Positions 63,443 through 64,000 of a stretch of DNA of 64,000 nucleotides are shown here, in pieces. This DNA is from Vibrio ulleungensis. GTDB lineage: Bacteria > Pseudomonadota > Gammaproteobacteria > Enterobacterales > Vibrionaceae. The stretch is from assembly GCF_016900875.1 (NCBI RefSeq), contig NZ_JAFEUM010000002.1, positions 248,001 through 312,000 of the forward strand, read 5' to 3'. Position 1 is the first letter of the stretch, and each line of letters begins with the position of its first letter. The position numbers were made by a program, and so were the translations under genes. Below the pieces are notes generated by a model. That model saw nothing but the letters and a program-made list of their open reading frames with translations. It did no database searches and was not told the DNA's origin.

Positions 63443-64000
63443 ATGACCGACGTGAAGCTCAGCTGTAAATGCGGAGAGGTACAAGGACGCTTAAAAGACG
63501 TTACCCCAAAAAGTGGTAATCGCTTGATCTGCTACTGTAAAGATTGCCGCAAGTTTTCTAATCAGTTCGAACATGGAAAGGAATTGCTCGATGAGTTTGG
63601 CGGTTCGGAGGCAGTGCAAGTTGCGCCCTCTAACTTTCGGATCGATAAAGGAATGGAACATGTCGCCTGCATGAGGTTAACCCCCAAAGGTATGAATCGC
63701 TGGTACACCTCTTGTTGTGATACGCCAATTGGTACGGTACCTAAGCCCACTATTCCCTTTATTGGTTTACTGCCAAGTTTTATCGCACCAGAGCACAACC
63801 TAGAGAAAACCTTTGGACCCGTTATTGGTACTGTGTACAGTGAACAAGCAGAAGACCAACAAGGTAACAATCCTCACTTGCCAAAATCGAGCAAATTGAC
63901 TCTCGCGAAAGTTGCGGGGCAAATACTAATATGGAAAGTGATCGGTAAAAGTAAACCTAACCTGTTTTTTGACGCAACAGGAAGACCCATAGTTAAACCG
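63443..64000 (+). CDS. DUF6151/GFA-like zinc protein, cut by window edge
   Basis: An open frame of 186 codons without a stop before the window end. AGGGA lies seven bases before the ATG. The N-terminus KLSCKCGEVQGRL, then ICYCKDCRKFSNQF, carries four cysteines in GFA-like CxC and CxxC pairs; TSCCDTPIG later supplies two more. It resembles the DUF6151 family, relatives of GFA proteins. Function unknown; the C-terminus lies outside the window. Confidence 0.75.
   Translation, partial: MTDVKLSCKCGEVQGRLKDVTPKSGNRLICYCKDCRKFSNQFEHGKELLDEFGGSEAVQVAPSNFRIDKGMEHVACMRLTPKGMNRWYTSCCDTPIGTVPKPTIPFIGLLPSFIAPEHNLEKTFGPVIGTVYSEQAEDQQGNNPHLPKSSKLTLAKVAGQILIWKVIGKSKPNLFFDATGRPIVKP

Overview
The window looks like a chromosomal segment of a marine Vibrio (Vibrionaceae). 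The basis is gene content recognised from the translated sequence: a near-complete syp (symbiosis polysaccharide) locus, a treR-treB-treC trehalose unit, an H-NOX/hybrid kinase pair, a solitary autotransporter-type barrel protein, and rlmF coupled to a ygjP-type gene. No rRNA, tRNA, CRISPR array, integrase or intact insertion sequence was seen. The species is not determined.

Positions 1-11.5 kb are a sugar-use region. A LacI-family regulator is translationally coupled to an exported protein cut by the left edge. A second, true LacI-like regulator with a C-terminal tetramerisation helix is divergent from a GH36 alpha-galactosidase and a sodium/solute symporter; three copies of one operator lie between them. 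Then come treR, treB (EIIBC) and treC, with two inverted TreR operators bracketing a recognisable promoter and a CRP-like site. Positions 11.8-17.4 kb hold a chemoreceptor, a small unknown protein, an orphan FetB-type permease, a POTRA-less BamA/TamA-type barrel and an orphan TAXI binding protein.

Positions 17.6-44.0 kb are the centrepiece. An H-NOX nitric-oxide sensor and a hybrid histidine kinase (kinase plus receiver, no HPt) sit directly in front of sypA-B-C-D, a stand-alone HPt protein, the sigma-54 activator sypG, and sypH, sypI-J-K-L, sypM-N-O and sypP-Q. All parts of a four-step phosphorelay (H-NOX/kinase, receiver, HPt, SypG) are therefore next to each other and next to the polysaccharide genes. 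Each of four transcription units (sypA, sypI, sypM, sypP) has a TTCTCA-N3-TGAGAA box followed by a -24/-12 promoter. SypE-, SypF- and SypR-type genes are not present in the window. A barrel gene is inserted between sypH and sypI, and a TRAP transporter (dctPMQ) plus a YgjV-like gene on the opposite strand splits sypL from sypM.

Positions 44.1-50.1 kb carry a large secreted LruC-domain protein, a small lipoprotein, and an opposing two-component pair whose response regulator is a diguanylate cyclase. Both are plausible partners of the matrix locus, but this is inferred from position. The rest (50.2-64 kb) is mostly housekeeping or unlinked: arfB, a DEAD-box helicase, a DUF3299 protein, an exported amidohydrolase, a lipoprotein with Calx-beta domains and an RCC1-like propeller, a rhodanese, a glutaredoxin-like protein, rlmF-ygjP, a GFA-family protein, a crotonase, a ricin-type lectin, a DUF2797 protein and a zinc-ribbon-like protein cut by the right edge. 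All family names are by recognition of motifs and memory of homologues; no database search was run.
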